Source: CAYFPX01 sp964519895
GTDB lineage: Bacteria; Myxococcota_A; UBA796; CAJQPC01
Direction of reading: 5' to 3'
NCBI GenBank assembly: GCA_964519895.1
Contig: CAZFLE010000009.1
Span: forward strand, 50,110 to 114,109
Length of the DNA stretch: 64,000 bases
Part shown: piece by piece, positions 40,361 through 49,199 of the stretch
Layout: every line of letters begins with the position of its first letter
Position numbering within the stretch: the first letter of the stretch is position 1
Made by a program: the position numbers and the translations under genes
The notes under the pieces: model-generated
Seen by the model: only the letters and a program-made list of their open reading frames with translations
The model's database searches: none
Told to the model about the DNA's origin: nothing

Positions 40361-41080
40361 TTGAGGGCTGCCTACTTCGACGTCGACGGGACCCTGGTGG
40401 GCACCAACCTGCTCCACCCGACCCTCAAGTACCTCATGACCACCGCCTCGCCGATCGAGAGCGTCCGTCGCGTGCTGGGCGCAGCCCTCGACGCGCCCAG
40501 CCTGGTGGCCGCGGAGCTCAAGGACCGCAAGCTCTTCAACGAGCGCCTGTTCTTCCACTTCAAGGGCATGAGCCAGGACCGGATGGAGTTCCTGTCGGAC
40601 GAGGTCTTCGACGCCGTCATCCGCCCCCGCATCTTTCGCGGCACCGGCGAGCTGGTCGAGCAGTGCCGCAGCGCCGGCCTGCGCATCATCCTGGTGACCG
40701 GGTCCCTGGCATGCACGGTGGCCCCGCTGGCCGCGCACCTGGGCGCGGACCAGGTCATCGCCAATCGCCTCGAGTACAAGGAGGGCTACGCCACGGGTCG
40801 GCTCATGCGCCCGGTGGTGGCCGGCCCGGAAAAGGCCCGCATCATGGTGGCCGACGCCCGCGAGCGCGGCATCGACCTGGCCGGGTCCCACGCCTACAGC
40901 GACAGCTTCTCCGACGTGCCCATGCTCTCCCTCGTCGGCCACCCCTTCTGCATCAACCCGGACGCCAAGCTGGCCAAGCTCGCCCGGAGCTACCACTGGT
41001 CGATCCTGGACATCGACCGGCCCACGCCTGGCGAGCAGGGCGTCTCCCGACGCCGCAAGGCCTTCGGCTTCTTCGGGTAG
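40361..41080 (+). CDS. HAD-superfamily (IB) hydrolase of the ether-lipid operon
   Basis: Starting at TTG 40361, the 239-residue protein has the four HAD motifs: FDVDGTL (nucleophile Asp and acid/base Asp, residues 6-10), LVTGS near 113, a Lys-bearing segment near 140, and HAYSDSFSDVPML near 183. The cap resembles the SerB/HAD-IB type, often phosphatases of small molecules or lipid phosphates (some fuse to PlsC acyltransferases). Lying first in the operon with the five-domain ElbD-type enzyme, it may dephosphorylate an alkyl- or acyl-glycerol phosphate. Related operons in Myxococcus xanthus also carry small accessory genes, but I cannot assign the exact elb letter. It is 24 bases upstream of the LarA-like gene. 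Confidence 0.88.
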   Translation: MRAAYFDVDGTLVGTNLLHPTLKYLMTTASPIESVRRVLGAALDAPSLVAAELKDRKLFNERLFFHFKGMSQDRMEFLSDEVFDAVIRPRIFRGTGELVEQCRSAGLRIILVTGSLACTVAPLAAHLGADQVIANRLEYKEGYATGRLMRPVVAGPEKARIMVADARERGIDLAGSHAYSDSFSDVPMLSLVGHPFCINPDAKLAKLARSYHWSILDIDRPTPGEQGVSRRRKAFGFFG

Positions 41081-41104
41081 CCCACACCGACCCCCCTCCA
41101 CAGG

Positions 41105-42769
41105 GTGACTCTCCAGATGTCGAACACGCACCCCTGCGTCGTCACGATCGACCACCGCTCCAAGCCCCGCGTCCTCTGGTCTGGCGACCAGCTGGTCGAG
41201 GTGGACCTGCCCGTGGGCACCCGGGTCGTGTACCCCAAGCCGCCCATGGCACCGCTCCAGGACGTCGACGCCGCCATTCGGTACGCGATCAACCACCCGC
41301 TGAACAGCGAGCCGCTGTACGCCAAGCTCCGCCCGGGCATGAAGGTCACCATCGCTCTCGACGACATCTCCCTGCCCCTGCCGCGCATGAAGCGGCCGGA
41401 CGTGCGGCAGAGGGTGCTGGAGATCGTGCTGCCCATGCTGCGCGACCACGGCGTCGACGACATCGAGATCGTCGTGGCGCTGTGCCTGCACCGCCCCATG
41501 AGCGAGGACGAGATCCGGTACATGGTCGGCGACCGCGTCATGGCCGAGTTCTGGCCGAACCGGCTCTACAACCTGGACGCCGAGAAGCCCGGGGGCATGA
41601 CCTACCTGGGCACCACCGACGCCGGAGAAGAGGTCGAGATCCAGACCCGGGCCGCCGAGAGCGACCTGATCCTGTACGTCAACGTGAACTTCGTGCCGAT
41701 GGACGGGGGGCACAAGTCCGTCGCGGTGGGCCTGTGCGGCTACCGCAGCGTCAAGCCCCACCACAACCCGCACACCATCCGCAAGTGCGACTCCTACATG
41801 GACCCCCACGCCAGCGAGCTGGCGACCCGGGTGCAGCGCATGGGGCGGCTGGTGAACAGCAAGGTCGACGTGTTCACCATCGAGACCACGCTGAACAACC
41901 GCATGTTCGACAAGCCCCTGGACTTCCTGGGCCGCAACGAGGACGACCTGTCCCCGAGCGAGGAGCGCATGCTCCGTGGCCTGGTCCGGTCGCTGAAGTT
42001 CCTGCCCCAGCCTGCCCGACAGGCCATCTTCCAGAAGGTACCGGCGCCCTATGGGGTCACCGGCGTGTTTGCCGGAGAGACCGAAGCCGTGCACGAGCGC
42101 ACCATCAGGCGCAACTACGACCAGTACCTGGTGCCGGTCGAGGGCCAGTGCGACATCATGGTCTGCGGCGTCCCGTACATCAGCCCCTACAACGTGAACA
42201 GCTACCTGAACCCGCTGCTCGTGAGCTGCATGGTCAACGGGTACCTGTTCAACCTGTACCGGGGAGCGCCGCTGGTGCGAAAGGGCGGCACGATGATCGT
42301 GTTCCACCCCTGCAGCGACAAATTCGACGCGGATCACCACCCCGCCTACATCGAGTTCTTCCACCGCATCCTGACCCAGACCCGCGACGCCGACCGGCTG
42401 CACCGGGAGTTCGAGCCCGAGTTCGCCCAGAACCCCGGCTACATTCAGCAGTACCGGACCGGGCTGGCCTATCACCCCGCCCACCCCTTCTTCATGTGGT
42501 ACTGGGGCGAGAACGGCCGGCAGCACGTGGGCCGGGTCATCGTGGTCGGGGCGGACAACGAGTACGTGCCCAGCGTGCTCGGCTACGAGACGGCGCCGAC
42601 CTTTGCCGAGGCCCTGCGCATGGCCCGGGAGACCGCGCCGCCGGACCCCGAGATCACCTGTCTGCGGGTGGTCCCGATGATGATGGCCGACGTGACCGTG
42701 CCCGAGCACGCGCGCAAGCAGGTCGAGGCCACCGCGTCGACGCCCGCCGGGGAGACGGTGGACGCGTGA
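41105..42769 (+). CDS. LarA/DUF2088-family protein (lactate-racemase-like)
   Basis: This 554-residue protein is longer than LarA (about 425). The N-terminal region has family traits: PPMAPLQDVDAAIRYAINHP, KLRPGMKVTIALDDISLPLP (compare DDxTRP), VVALCLHRPMSEDEI (a His in the substrate site), then GGHKSVAVGLCGYRSVKPHHNPHT, where LarA has the Lys and His that hold the nickel-pincer cofactor. The C-terminal half is divergent. In LarA-type enzymes the cofactor needs LarB, LarC and LarE, none of which is in this window. The reaction here is unknown; racemisation of a 2-hydroxy acid or alcohol epimerisation/oxidation is possible. The start is GTG 41105 or, equally plausibly, ATG 41117. The stop overlaps the giant enzyme's start (GTGA). 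Confidence 0.8.
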   Translation: MTLQMSNTHPCVVTIDHRSKPRVLWSGDQLVEVDLPVGTRVVYPKPPMAPLQDVDAAIRYAINHPLNSEPLYAKLRPGMKVTIALDDISLPLPRMKRPDVRQRVLEIVLPMLRDHGVDDIEIVVALCLHRPMSEDEIRYMVGDRVMAEFWPNRLYNLDAEKPGGMTYLGTTDAGEEVEIQTRAAESDLILYVNVNFVPMDGGHKSVAVGLCGYRSVKPHHNPHTIRKCDSYMDPHASELATRVQRMGRLVNSKVDVFTIETTLNNRMFDKPLDFLGRNEDDLSPSEERMLRGLVRSLKFLPQPARQAIFQKVPAPYGVTGVFAGETEAVHERTIRRNYDQYLVPVEGQCDIMVCGVPYISPYNVNSYLNPLLVSCMVNGYLFNLYRGAPLVRKGGTMIVFHPCSDKFDADHHPAYIEFFHRILTQTRDADRLHREFEPEFAQNPGYIQQYRTGLAYHPAHPFFMWYWGENGRQHVGRVIVVGADNEYVPSVLGYETAPTFAEALRMARETAPPDPEITCLRVVPMMMADVTVPEHARKQVEATASTPAGETVDA

Positions 42770-45700
42770 CGACCCAGTCCCCAGCGCCCCTGGACCCTCG
42801 GGTCCTGATGACCGGTGGCCGCTTCCTGGTCATCGGGGGCACCGGCTTCCTGGGCAAGGTCTTCCTGAGCATGATGCTGGATCGCTACGGCGAGCAGATC
42901 GACAGGTTCTACCTGGTCTGCCGGGCCCGCAAGACCCAGACCAGCGAGGAGCGCTTCACCGCGGAGATCCTGCCGAATGGCGTGTTCGATCCGCTGCGGG
43001 CCAAGCTGGGCGATGGCTACGAGTCGTGGATGCGGGACAAGATCGTGCCCATCGACGGCGACGTGACCCGGGAGTTCGGCGGCGTCAGCCAGGCGGTTCG
43101 GGACCAGGTCCGCGGCACTCTGAGCGCCATCGTCAACGTGGCGGGGGTGGTCGACTTCAACCCGCCGCTGGACTACGCCCTGAACTCCAACGCCTATGGG
43201 GCCAAGCAGCTCGTGCAGCTCTGCCGTGACGTGGGCAGTCCCCCGTTCATGCACACGTCGACCTGCTACGTGGCCGGCGACCGGACCGGGCAGATCGAAG
43301 AGGTCCACCCCCTCGAGCATCCCTTCCCCAAGCACGGCACGCTGGACGCCGGACACTGGGACCCAGAGCGAGAGATCGCCGAGTGCGCCGACCAGGTCGA
43401 GAGCACCCGCACCCGCCTCAGGGACGCCTTTCGCCAGAGCCACTTCCACGACCAGACCCTCAAGAACCTCAAGGCCAAGGGCGAGCCCACCCGGGGGACG
43501 CCGTTCGACGACGAGCTCAAGCGCGTCAAGCGGGGCTTCGAGAACGAGCACCTGGTCGCGGCCGGTCTCGAGCGCGCCAAATTCTGGGGCTGGCACAACG
43601 TCTACACGTACACCAAGAGCATCGGCGAGCAGATCTTCTGTGCCTCGGGCATCCCGCTGACCATCGTGCGTCCTGCGGTCATCGAGTCGGCCTTGAACTA
43701 CCCGTCTGTGGGCTGGACGGAGGGCATCAACACCTCCAGCCCGCTCATCTACCTGGCTCTCAAGGGCTACCACCGCTTCCCGGCGTCCAAGGAGTCGATC
43801 CTGGACATCATCCCGGTGGACCTGGTGGCCAGCGGCATGATCCTGGCGCTCTCGGAGCTGCTGGACGGCACCGCCAAGCCCGTCTACCAGCTGGGCAGCT
43901 CCGAGCGGAACCCCCTCTACATGTACCGCTTCATCGAGCTCTTCTCGCTCTTCAAGCGGCGCTACTACCGGGAAGAAGCCGGCGGCTCGGCCCTGGCGAA
44001 TTTCATCCAGGCCCAGTTCGGATCGGTCGCCATCTCGGCGGACCACTACTACAGGACCGGCCCGACGGTGATCGCCGAGAAGACCAAGCAGGCCTCGGGC
44101 TTCCTCAAGAAGCTCAGCGGCCAGGTCCTGGCGCTCAAGCCGCTGTTGGACCCGGCGGCCAAGAGCCTCTCGGCGTTCTCCAGGAACAGCACCATCACGG
44201 CCCGCATCCTGGATCAGTTCGTGCCCTTCACGGCCACCCACACCTACCGCTTCGTGGCCAAGAACACGCGCGAGGCCTGGGAGCGGGTGCCCGAAGACCA
44301 ACAGGCCGGGCTGCCCTGGGACCCGGACCAGATCGACTGGCGGCACTACATGATCGAGGTGCACATGCCGGGCGTGGTCCGGCACGTGATGCCGCAGATC
44401 GAGGAGAAGATCAACAAGCCCAAGAAGCCGCTCCGTCGCAACGACGACCTGCTGGCCTTCCTGGACGAGGTCGCCGAGCGCTTCGAGTTCGCGCCGGCAC
44501 TGCTCAAGCCGCACGACGCGGGCTTCGAGCGGTTGAGCTACGCCGATCTGCGGGCTCGGGCCCAGTCCACGGGCGCCCGGCTGGTGCGTCAGGGGGTGAA
44601 GCCCGGAGACCGGGTCATCCTGTCCGGACTCAACGACCCCATGTGGCCGGTGGCGTGGTTCGGCGTGCTGCTGGCGGGGGCGGTGGTGGTCCCCGTCGAT
44701 CCGGCCCTGAGCGCGGCAGCGGCCAAGAACATCGGCGAGACCAGCGGCGCAGCCCTGGCGGTGCTGGACGACAAGGCCCTGGACGCGTTCGGCATGGGCC
44801 TGACCTGTGGCATCGTGGACCTGTACGACGCGACAGCGGACGGCCACGCCGACGAGCTGCCCCAGCTGGACGTCCAGCCCGACGACGTGGCGAGCATCCT
44901 GTTCACCAGCGGCACCACCGGGGTGCCCAAGGGCGTGATGCTCACCCACCGGAACTTCACGTCGCTGCTGGCCAGCTTGAGCCGCATCTTCGAGGTCGAC
45001 GAGTCCGACCGCATGCTGTCGGTGCTGCCGCTGCACCACACCTTCGAGTTCACCTGTGGCCTGTTGCTGCCCCTGTCCTATGGCTGTCGGGTCACCTACC
45101 TGACCGAGCTCACCGGCGACGCGCTCTCCAAGACCCTCAAGGACGGCCGCATCACCGTCATGGTCGGCGTGCCGGCGCTGTGGCAGCTGCTCGAGCGGCG
45201 CATCAAGGGCCAGGTCGAGGAGCAGGCAGCGCCCGTACGGCTGGTCTTCGACGCGGGCATGGCGCTCAACCGCATGGTCGGCCGGGCCACGGGCCTGGAC
45301 ATCGGCAAGCTGATGTTCGGCCAGGTGCACGAGCGGCTGGGCGGCAACATCCGCATCCTGATCTCCGGGGGCGCGGCGCTGCCCAAGGACACCCACCACT
45401 TCTTCAGCGGGCTGGGCCTACACCTGACCGAGGGCTACGGCCTGACCGAGGCCGCGCCGGTGCTGGCTGTGGCGGCGACGGGACCGGGGATCGCGCCCGG
45501 CAACGTGGGCAAGGCCATCCCCGGGGTCGAGCTCAAGATCGCGGACCCCGACGACGCCGGGGTCGGCGAGGTGTTGGCCCGAGGACCCAACGTGATGGCC
45601 GGCTACTACGGCAACGAGGACGCCACGGCCCAGGTGCTCGACGCCGACGGCTGGCTCCACACCGGCGACCTGGGCCGCCTGGACCACAAGGACCGGCTCG

Positions 45701-47427
45701 TGCTCGTCGGTCGGGCCAAGGACGTGGTCGTCACGTCGAGCGGCGAGAACCTGTACCTGGACGATCTGGAGAACCAGCTCGGCGAGGTCCACTGGGTCGC
45801 CGAGTACAGCCTGGTGGGCCTGCCGGACCCGCGGGGTGGAGAGCGCCTGGGCCTGCTCGCGGTCGCCCAGGACCCCGAGGAAGCGGGCGTCGATCGCCAC
45901 AGCGTGCACGCCCGGGCCAAGACCGCCATGAAGGAGGCCCTCGCCAAGCGCCTCCAGACCGGGGCCCGTCCGGCGGTGGTCCACTTCGTGGACGCCGAGC
46001 TGCCACGCACGGCCACCCGCAAGGTCCAGCGCAACAAGGTGCGAGAGGTGCTGGAGCGCATCGCCAGCGCGGCGGCCCGGCCCCGGGACGAAGGGGCGCG
46101 GGCTTCCGGTCCCGTGCGCAACGCCGTGGCCCTGGTCGCGGGCGTCAAGCTGGACCAGGTCAATGGCGAGACCCAGCTGGCCCAGGACCTGCACTTCGAC
46201 TCCCTGATGCTGGTGGAGCTGAGCTCCGCCCTGGACGCCCAGGGCGCGGCGCTGGGCGCCGAGGCTCTGGCCGCCTGTGAGACCGTCGCCGATCTGGAGG
46301 CGCTGGTGGCCGCCCCGCCCCCGGTCATCGTGCGCGAGGTGGACGTGCGCGACACGGTGCGCATCCCGGCGCCCCTGGTGTCGCCGCTGCGCAGCGGTCT
46401 GGGCTCGGTCCAGCGTGGCATCTACGGGAACTTCCTGCGCACCCGGGTCACCGGGCGGGCGTTCATCCCCAAGAACCGCTCGGTCATCGTGGTGAGCAAC
46501 CACTGCTCCCACCTGGACATGGGCCTGGTCAAGTTCGCTCTGGGGCCCTATGGCCACAAGCTCGCGGCCCTGGCGGCCAAGGACTACTTCTTCGAGGGCA
46601 ATCGCTGGTGGGTGGCCTACTTCGAGCAGCTCACCAACCTGCAGCCCATCGACCGCTCCGGCAGCTTTCGCAAGAGCTTCAACCAGGCCAAGGCGGTGAT
46701 CGAGTCCGGCGAGATCGTGCTGCTCTTCCCCGAGGGCACCCGCCGCACCGACGGCACCCTGGGCGCCTTCAAGCCGATGGTGGGCAAGCTGGCGCTGGAG
46801 ACCGGGGTCGACGTGCTGCCGCTGTATCTGGACGGCACCTTCGACGTGCTGCCCAAGGGCGCGACCCTGCCCCGCGGGCGCAAGGTCACCGTGCGCATCG
46901 GCCCGCCGCTCGCCGCGGACCAGCTGCGGGCGCTGACCACCGAGCAGACCCCGGGCGAGGCCGCCCGCATGGCCACCGGCTACATCCGCGAGGCGGTCCG
47001 CTGCCTCCGAGACGGCGACGTGCTGGACCTGGCGACCGTCGACGCCGGCGCCGGCCCCATCGAAGAGCTGAGCCCCGAGTCGGCCCTCGCCGAGCTGATG
47101 GGCGAGCTGCCCGAACGCTTCATCCCCCAGGCCGCCGACGAGCCCAAGTCCTGGTACTGGAAGCTCGGGGACGCCGACGACATGCGCTGGACGGTGTTCG
47201 TCGAGCCCGACGAGGTCAAGATCCGCAAGGGGCGTCCCCCGAGCGGCAAGGCCGACTGCGTGGTGGTGACCAACCTGGATCTGCTGACCCGCATCGTGCT
47301 CGAGGGCTACCAGCCCGAGCCCACCGAGTTCTTCTCTGGCGCCATCAAGACCAACGACATCCCGATGCTCATGGAGTTCGGGACCTGCTTCCGCTTCGGC
47401 GAGACCCCCGCAGAGGCGTCCCCATGA
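42766..47427 (+). CDS. elbD: ElbD-type multidomain ether-lipid biosynthesis enzyme
   Basis: The start is GTG 42766, overlapping the previous stop; the frame is open upstream but through the LarA-like gene. The 1553-residue product has five domains. (1) A fatty acyl-CoA reductase-type NAD-binding domain, GGTGFLG near 24 and YTYTK near 281. (2) An AMP-forming acyl ligase, about 560-1095, with FTSGTTGVPKG near 713, GYGLTEAAP near 890, TGDLGRLD near 966. (3) An acyl carrier domain with FDSLMLVEL near 1144, the Ser accepting phosphopantetheine. (4) A PlsC acyltransferase with NHCSHLD near 1245 and FPEGTRR near 1321. (5) An SCP2-like lipid-binding domain, about 1459-1546. This order matches ElbD of Myxococcus xanthus, which makes alkyl-glycerol ether lipids. 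Confidence 0.92.
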   Translation: MTTQSPAPLDPRVLMTGGRFLVIGGTGFLGKVFLSMMLDRYGEQIDRFYLVCRARKTQTSEERFTAEILPNGVFDPLRAKLGDGYESWMRDKIVPIDGDVTREFGGVSQAVRDQVRGTLSAIVNVAGVVDFNPPLDYALNSNAYGAKQLVQLCRDVGSPPFMHTSTCYVAGDRTGQIEEVHPLEHPFPKHGTLDAGHWDPEREIAECADQVESTRTRLRDAFRQSHFHDQTLKNLKAKGEPTRGTPFDDELKRVKRGFENEHLVAAGLERAKFWGWHNVYTYTKSIGEQIFCASGIPLTIVRPAVIESALNYPSVGWTEGINTSSPLIYLALKGYHRFPASKESILDIIPVDLVASGMILALSELLDGTAKPVYQLGSSERNPLYMYRFIELFSLFKRRYYREEAGGSALANFIQAQFGSVAISADHYYRTGPTVIAEKTKQASGFLKKLSGQVLALKPLLDPAAKSLSAFSRNSTITARILDQFVPFTATHTYRFVAKNTREAWERVPEDQQAGLPWDPDQIDWRHYMIEVHMPGVVRHVMPQIEEKINKPKKPLRRNDDLLAFLDEVAERFEFAPALLKPHDAGFERLSYADLRARAQSTGARLVRQGVKPGDRVILSGLNDPMWPVAWFGVLLAGAVVVPVDPALSAAAAKNIGETSGAALAVLDDKALDAFGMGLTCGIVDLYDATADGHADELPQLDVQPDDVASILFTSGTTGVPKGVMLTHRNFTSLLASLSRIFEVDESDRMLSVLPLHHTFEFTCGLLLPLSYGCRVTYLTELTGDALSKTLKDGRITVMVGVPALWQLLERRIKGQVEEQAAPVRLVFDAGMALNRMVGRATGLDIGKLMFGQVHERLGGNIRILISGGAALPKDTHHFFSGLGLHLTEGYGLTEAAPVLAVAATGPGIAPGNVGKAIPGVELKIADPDDAGVGEVLARGPNVMAGYYGNEDATAQVLDADGWLHTGDLGRLDHKDRLVLVGRAKDVVVTSSGENLYLDDLENQLGEVHWVAEYSLVGLPDPRGGERLGLLAVAQDPEEAGVDRHSVHARAKTAMKEALAKRLQTGARPAVVHFVDAELPRTATRKVQRNKVREVLERIASAAARPRDEGARASGPVRNAVALVAGVKLDQVNGETQLAQDLHFDSLMLVELSSALDAQGAALGAEALAACETVADLEALVAAPPPVIVREVDVRDTVRIPAPLVSPLRSGLGSVQRGIYGNFLRTRVTGRAFIPKNRSVIVVSNHCSHLDMGLVKFALGPYGHKLAALAAKDYFFEGNRWWVAYFEQLTNLQPIDRSGSFRKSFNQAKAVIESGEIVLLFPEGTRRTDGTLGAFKPMVGKLALETGVDVLPLYLDGTFDVLPKGATLPRGRKVTVRIGPPLAADQLRALTTEQTPGEAARMATGYIREAVRCLRDGDVLDLATVDAGAGPIEELSPESALAELMGELPERFIPQAADEPKSWYWKLGDADDMRWTVFVEPDEVKIRKGRPPSGKADCVVVTNLDLLTRIVLEGYQPEPTEFFSGAIKTNDIPMLMEFGTCFRFGETPAEASP

Positions 47428-48416
47428 AGGTCCTGCTGACCGGCGCCACCGGGTTCATGGGCCGGCACCTCCTGCGGGAGCTGCTGGCAGACGGCCACGA
47501 GGTGATCGGCTCCAACATCGTCGACGTGGACATCGGCGTGCCCCTGCGCGTGGCCGACGTCACCGACCCCGAGAGCCTGGCGGGGGTCGCCGAGGGCTGC
47601 GAGGTCGTGGTGCACGCGGCGGGCAACGTCAACCACCGCCACGAGGCCGCCGAGCAGCAGTGGCGCGTGCACGTGCTGGGCACCCAGAACATGCTGGCCG
47701 AATCCAAGCGTGCCGGCGTGCGTCGCTTCGTGCACATCTCCAGCAGCGGCACCGTGGCGGTCAGCCGAGATCCGGACGAGATCCGAGACGAGCATGCGCC
47801 GGCCCCGCTGGACATCATCCAGTCCTGGCCCTACTACCGCTCGAAGCTCTGGGCCGAACAAGCGGTGCTGGCGGCCGAAGGCATCGAGACCATCGCCTTG
47901 AACCCGTCGCTGTTGCTGGGCCCGGGCGATCTCGAGGGCCTGACCACGCGTCCGGTGCGCTACTTCCTCGAGGACCGCGTCCCGGGAGTGCCGCCTGGCG
48001 GGCTGTCCTTTGTCGACGTGCGCGACGTGGCCGATGCCGTGGCCCTGGCGGTCTCCCGCGGCCGCTCCGGCAAGCGCTACCTGCTGGGTGGCGCCAACAT
48101 GAGCTTCGCCGCCTTCTACGGGCGGCTGTCCCGCATCACCGGCCTGCCGGTGCCGCCGCTCAAGCTCCCTCGGGCGACCGGCAGCCTGCTTCGGTGGATG
48201 CCCGACCTGGGCCGAGAGGGGGGCCTGGGCATCTTCCGCCGGGTCGACAGGCTGGACCTGGAGTTCGGCTGCTACACCTGGTACGTCGACAGCCGCCGGG
48301 CCATGACCGAGCTCAACTGGCGGCCGCGGGACCCCTCGGACACCCTCCGCGACACCGTGGCGGACCTGTTGTCCCGGCTCGGGGGCGAGCAGCTGCCGGC
48401 GCAGCCCCGGGCCTGA
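47424..48416 (+). CDS. NAD-dependent epimerase/dehydratase-like protein of the ether-lipid operon
   Basis: The ATG at 47424 overlaps the ElbD stop (ATGA). The 330-residue extended SDR has LLTGATGFMGRHLLREL (glycine-rich NAD(P) loop), VVHAAGNVN, and ISSSGTVAVS followed by SWPYYRSKLWAEQ, where Tyr-x3-Lys provides the catalytic pair. The middle resembles 3-beta-hydroxysteroid dehydrogenase/dihydroflavonol reductase-like members (SFVDVRDVADAVALAV). It most likely reduces or oxidises a lipid-linked keto or hydroxyl group. In a pathway that makes alkyl ethers, reduction of a ketone or aldehyde intermediate would fit, but this is inferred from context. It ends the operon at a hairpin shared with the convergent COQ4-like gene. 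Confidence 0.88.
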   Translation: MKVLLTGATGFMGRHLLRELLADGHEVIGSNIVDVDIGVPLRVADVTDPESLAGVAEGCEVVVHAAGNVNHRHEAAEQQWRVHVLGTQNMLAESKRAGVRRFVHISSSGTVAVSRDPDEIRDEHAPAPLDIIQSWPYYRSKLWAEQAVLAAEGIETIALNPSLLLGPGDLEGLTTRPVRYFLEDRVPGVPPGGLSFVDVRDVADAVALAVSRGRSGKRYLLGGANMSFAAFYGRLSRITGLPVPPLKLPRATGSLLRWMPDLGREGGLGIFRRVDRLDLEFGCYTWYVDSRRAMTELNWRPRDPSDTLRDTVADLLSRLGGEQLPAQPRA

Positions 48417-48433
48417 GCAGGGGCCGTCAGGCC
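48410..48433. terminator. Hairpin whose arms contain both converging stop codons
   Basis: GGCCTGA (48410-48416) and TCAGGCC (48427-48433) are perfect 7-base arms around a 10-base loop. The left arm ends with the TGA of the epimerase-like gene, and the right arm starts with the complement of the TGA of the COQ4-like gene. No U-run is seen, so it may serve as a weak bidirectional terminator or protect both 3' ends. Confidence 0.45.
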
Positions 48434-49131
48434 ACCGCGGCCTGGAGCGCTAGCAGCGGCCGCGTCGCCGCCGCCACCTGCGGATCCGCCGGCAGCCCAA
48501 AGCCCGCGCGCACCTGGACCAAGGGCGTCTCCCAGAGAGTGTCCCAGCGGGTGCCGAAGAGCAGCCGGGCCTGACGACCGAGCAGCCAGCCGCGGGTGAT
48601 GGCCTCGAGCCGGCGGTCCCGGTCGCCCCAGCCGGTGACGATGGTGTTCAGCAGGCCCGCCGACAGGATCATCACGCCGACCTTGCTGGGGAACTGGGCG
48701 GCGCCGAAGGCCTGGAGGCCGAGCTCGCCGGCCACGTCGGTGCCGAAGCCGGTGACCACGTGCCAGATGTCGTGGACCTCGTAGAGGTGGGCCAGCAGGA
48801 ACTCGTCCGGGGTCCCACTCGGCTGCTCGGGGAAGAAGTCCACGTCGAGACCTTCGCTGAGCATGTGGTCGGCAAAGGCCCGCCCCAGGGTGCCTTGGGG
48901 GAGCTGGGCCATGGCCTGGAGATCGATGGGTTCGAGGCGAGGGCGCGTGGCCAGCGCGTCTGCGGCGTGGGACTCGACGGCCACCGCGTCCATCATCTCT
49001 TGCAGGTGCTCCTCGTCGCTGAGCCCCTTGACCATGTCGAAGACCATCTCGGTCTGGTTCGGGTCCCGCACCAGGGACACGAAGGCGCGGAGCAGGGTGA
49101 GGGCGGTCACGGTGTTCTTGAACAGGGTCAT
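48427..49131 (-). CDS. COQ4-like protein
   Basis: The start is placed at ATG 49131 because GGAGG (complement of 49137-49141) lies six bases upstream; an ATG at 49146 would put that site inside the gene. The 234-residue product is of COQ4 size and contains H-D-I-W-H at 120-124 followed after exactly 11 residues by Glu136: the HDxxHx11E metal-binding signature of COQ4. Eukaryotic COQ4 acts on the quinone ring in coenzyme Q synthesis (oxidative decarboxylation at C1). No ubiquinone genes are nearby here, so the bacterial substrate may be a different lipid. It is divergent from a TetR gene, with two operators between, and convergent to the ether-lipid operon. Confidence 0.88.
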   Translation of the reverse strand: MTLFKNTVTALTLLRAFVSLVRDPNQTEMVFDMVKGLSDEEHLQEMMDAVAVESHAADALATRPRLEPIDLQAMAQLPQGTLGRAFADHMLSEGLDVDFFPEQPSGTPDEFLLAHLYEVHDIWHVVTGFGTDVAGELGLQAFGAAQFPSKVGVMILSAGLLNTIVTGWGDRDRRLEAITRGWLLGRQARLLFGTRWDTLWETPLVQVRAGFGLPADPQVAAATRPLLALQAAVA

Positions 49132-49153
49132 GGGGTCCTCCGACATGGAAAGG

Positions 49154-49167
49154 TGAGCAGTCGCTCA
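49154..49167. promoter_or_regulatory. Predicted TetR operator 1
   Basis: TGAGCAGTCGCTCA has perfect 5-base arms (TGAGC/GCTCA) around a 4-base centre. It is nearer the COQ4-like gene, 23 bases from its start, so binding should block or compete with that promoter. It shares its arms with operator 2, 32 bases away. Confidence 0.7.
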
Positions 49168-49185
49168 GGTTGTGCAGTAAAGATA

Positions 49186-49199
49186 TGAGCGATTACTCA
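49186..49199. promoter_or_regulatory. Predicted TetR operator 2
   Basis: TGAGCGATTACTCA repeats the arms of operator 1 with one imperfect pair (TGAGC/ACTCA). The centres of the two sites are 32 bases apart, three helical turns, so two dimers could sit on the same face of the DNA. It lies in the AT-richest stretch of this gap, 32 bases before the TetR start. Confidence 0.7.

Noticed and set aside
40147..42765. Upstream extension of the ElbD frame, which stays open for a further 870 codons
   Set aside because: The extension runs out of frame through the beta-propeller, HAD and LarA-like genes and is Arg/Pro/Gly-rich. The GTG overlapping the LarA-like stop is the natural start.
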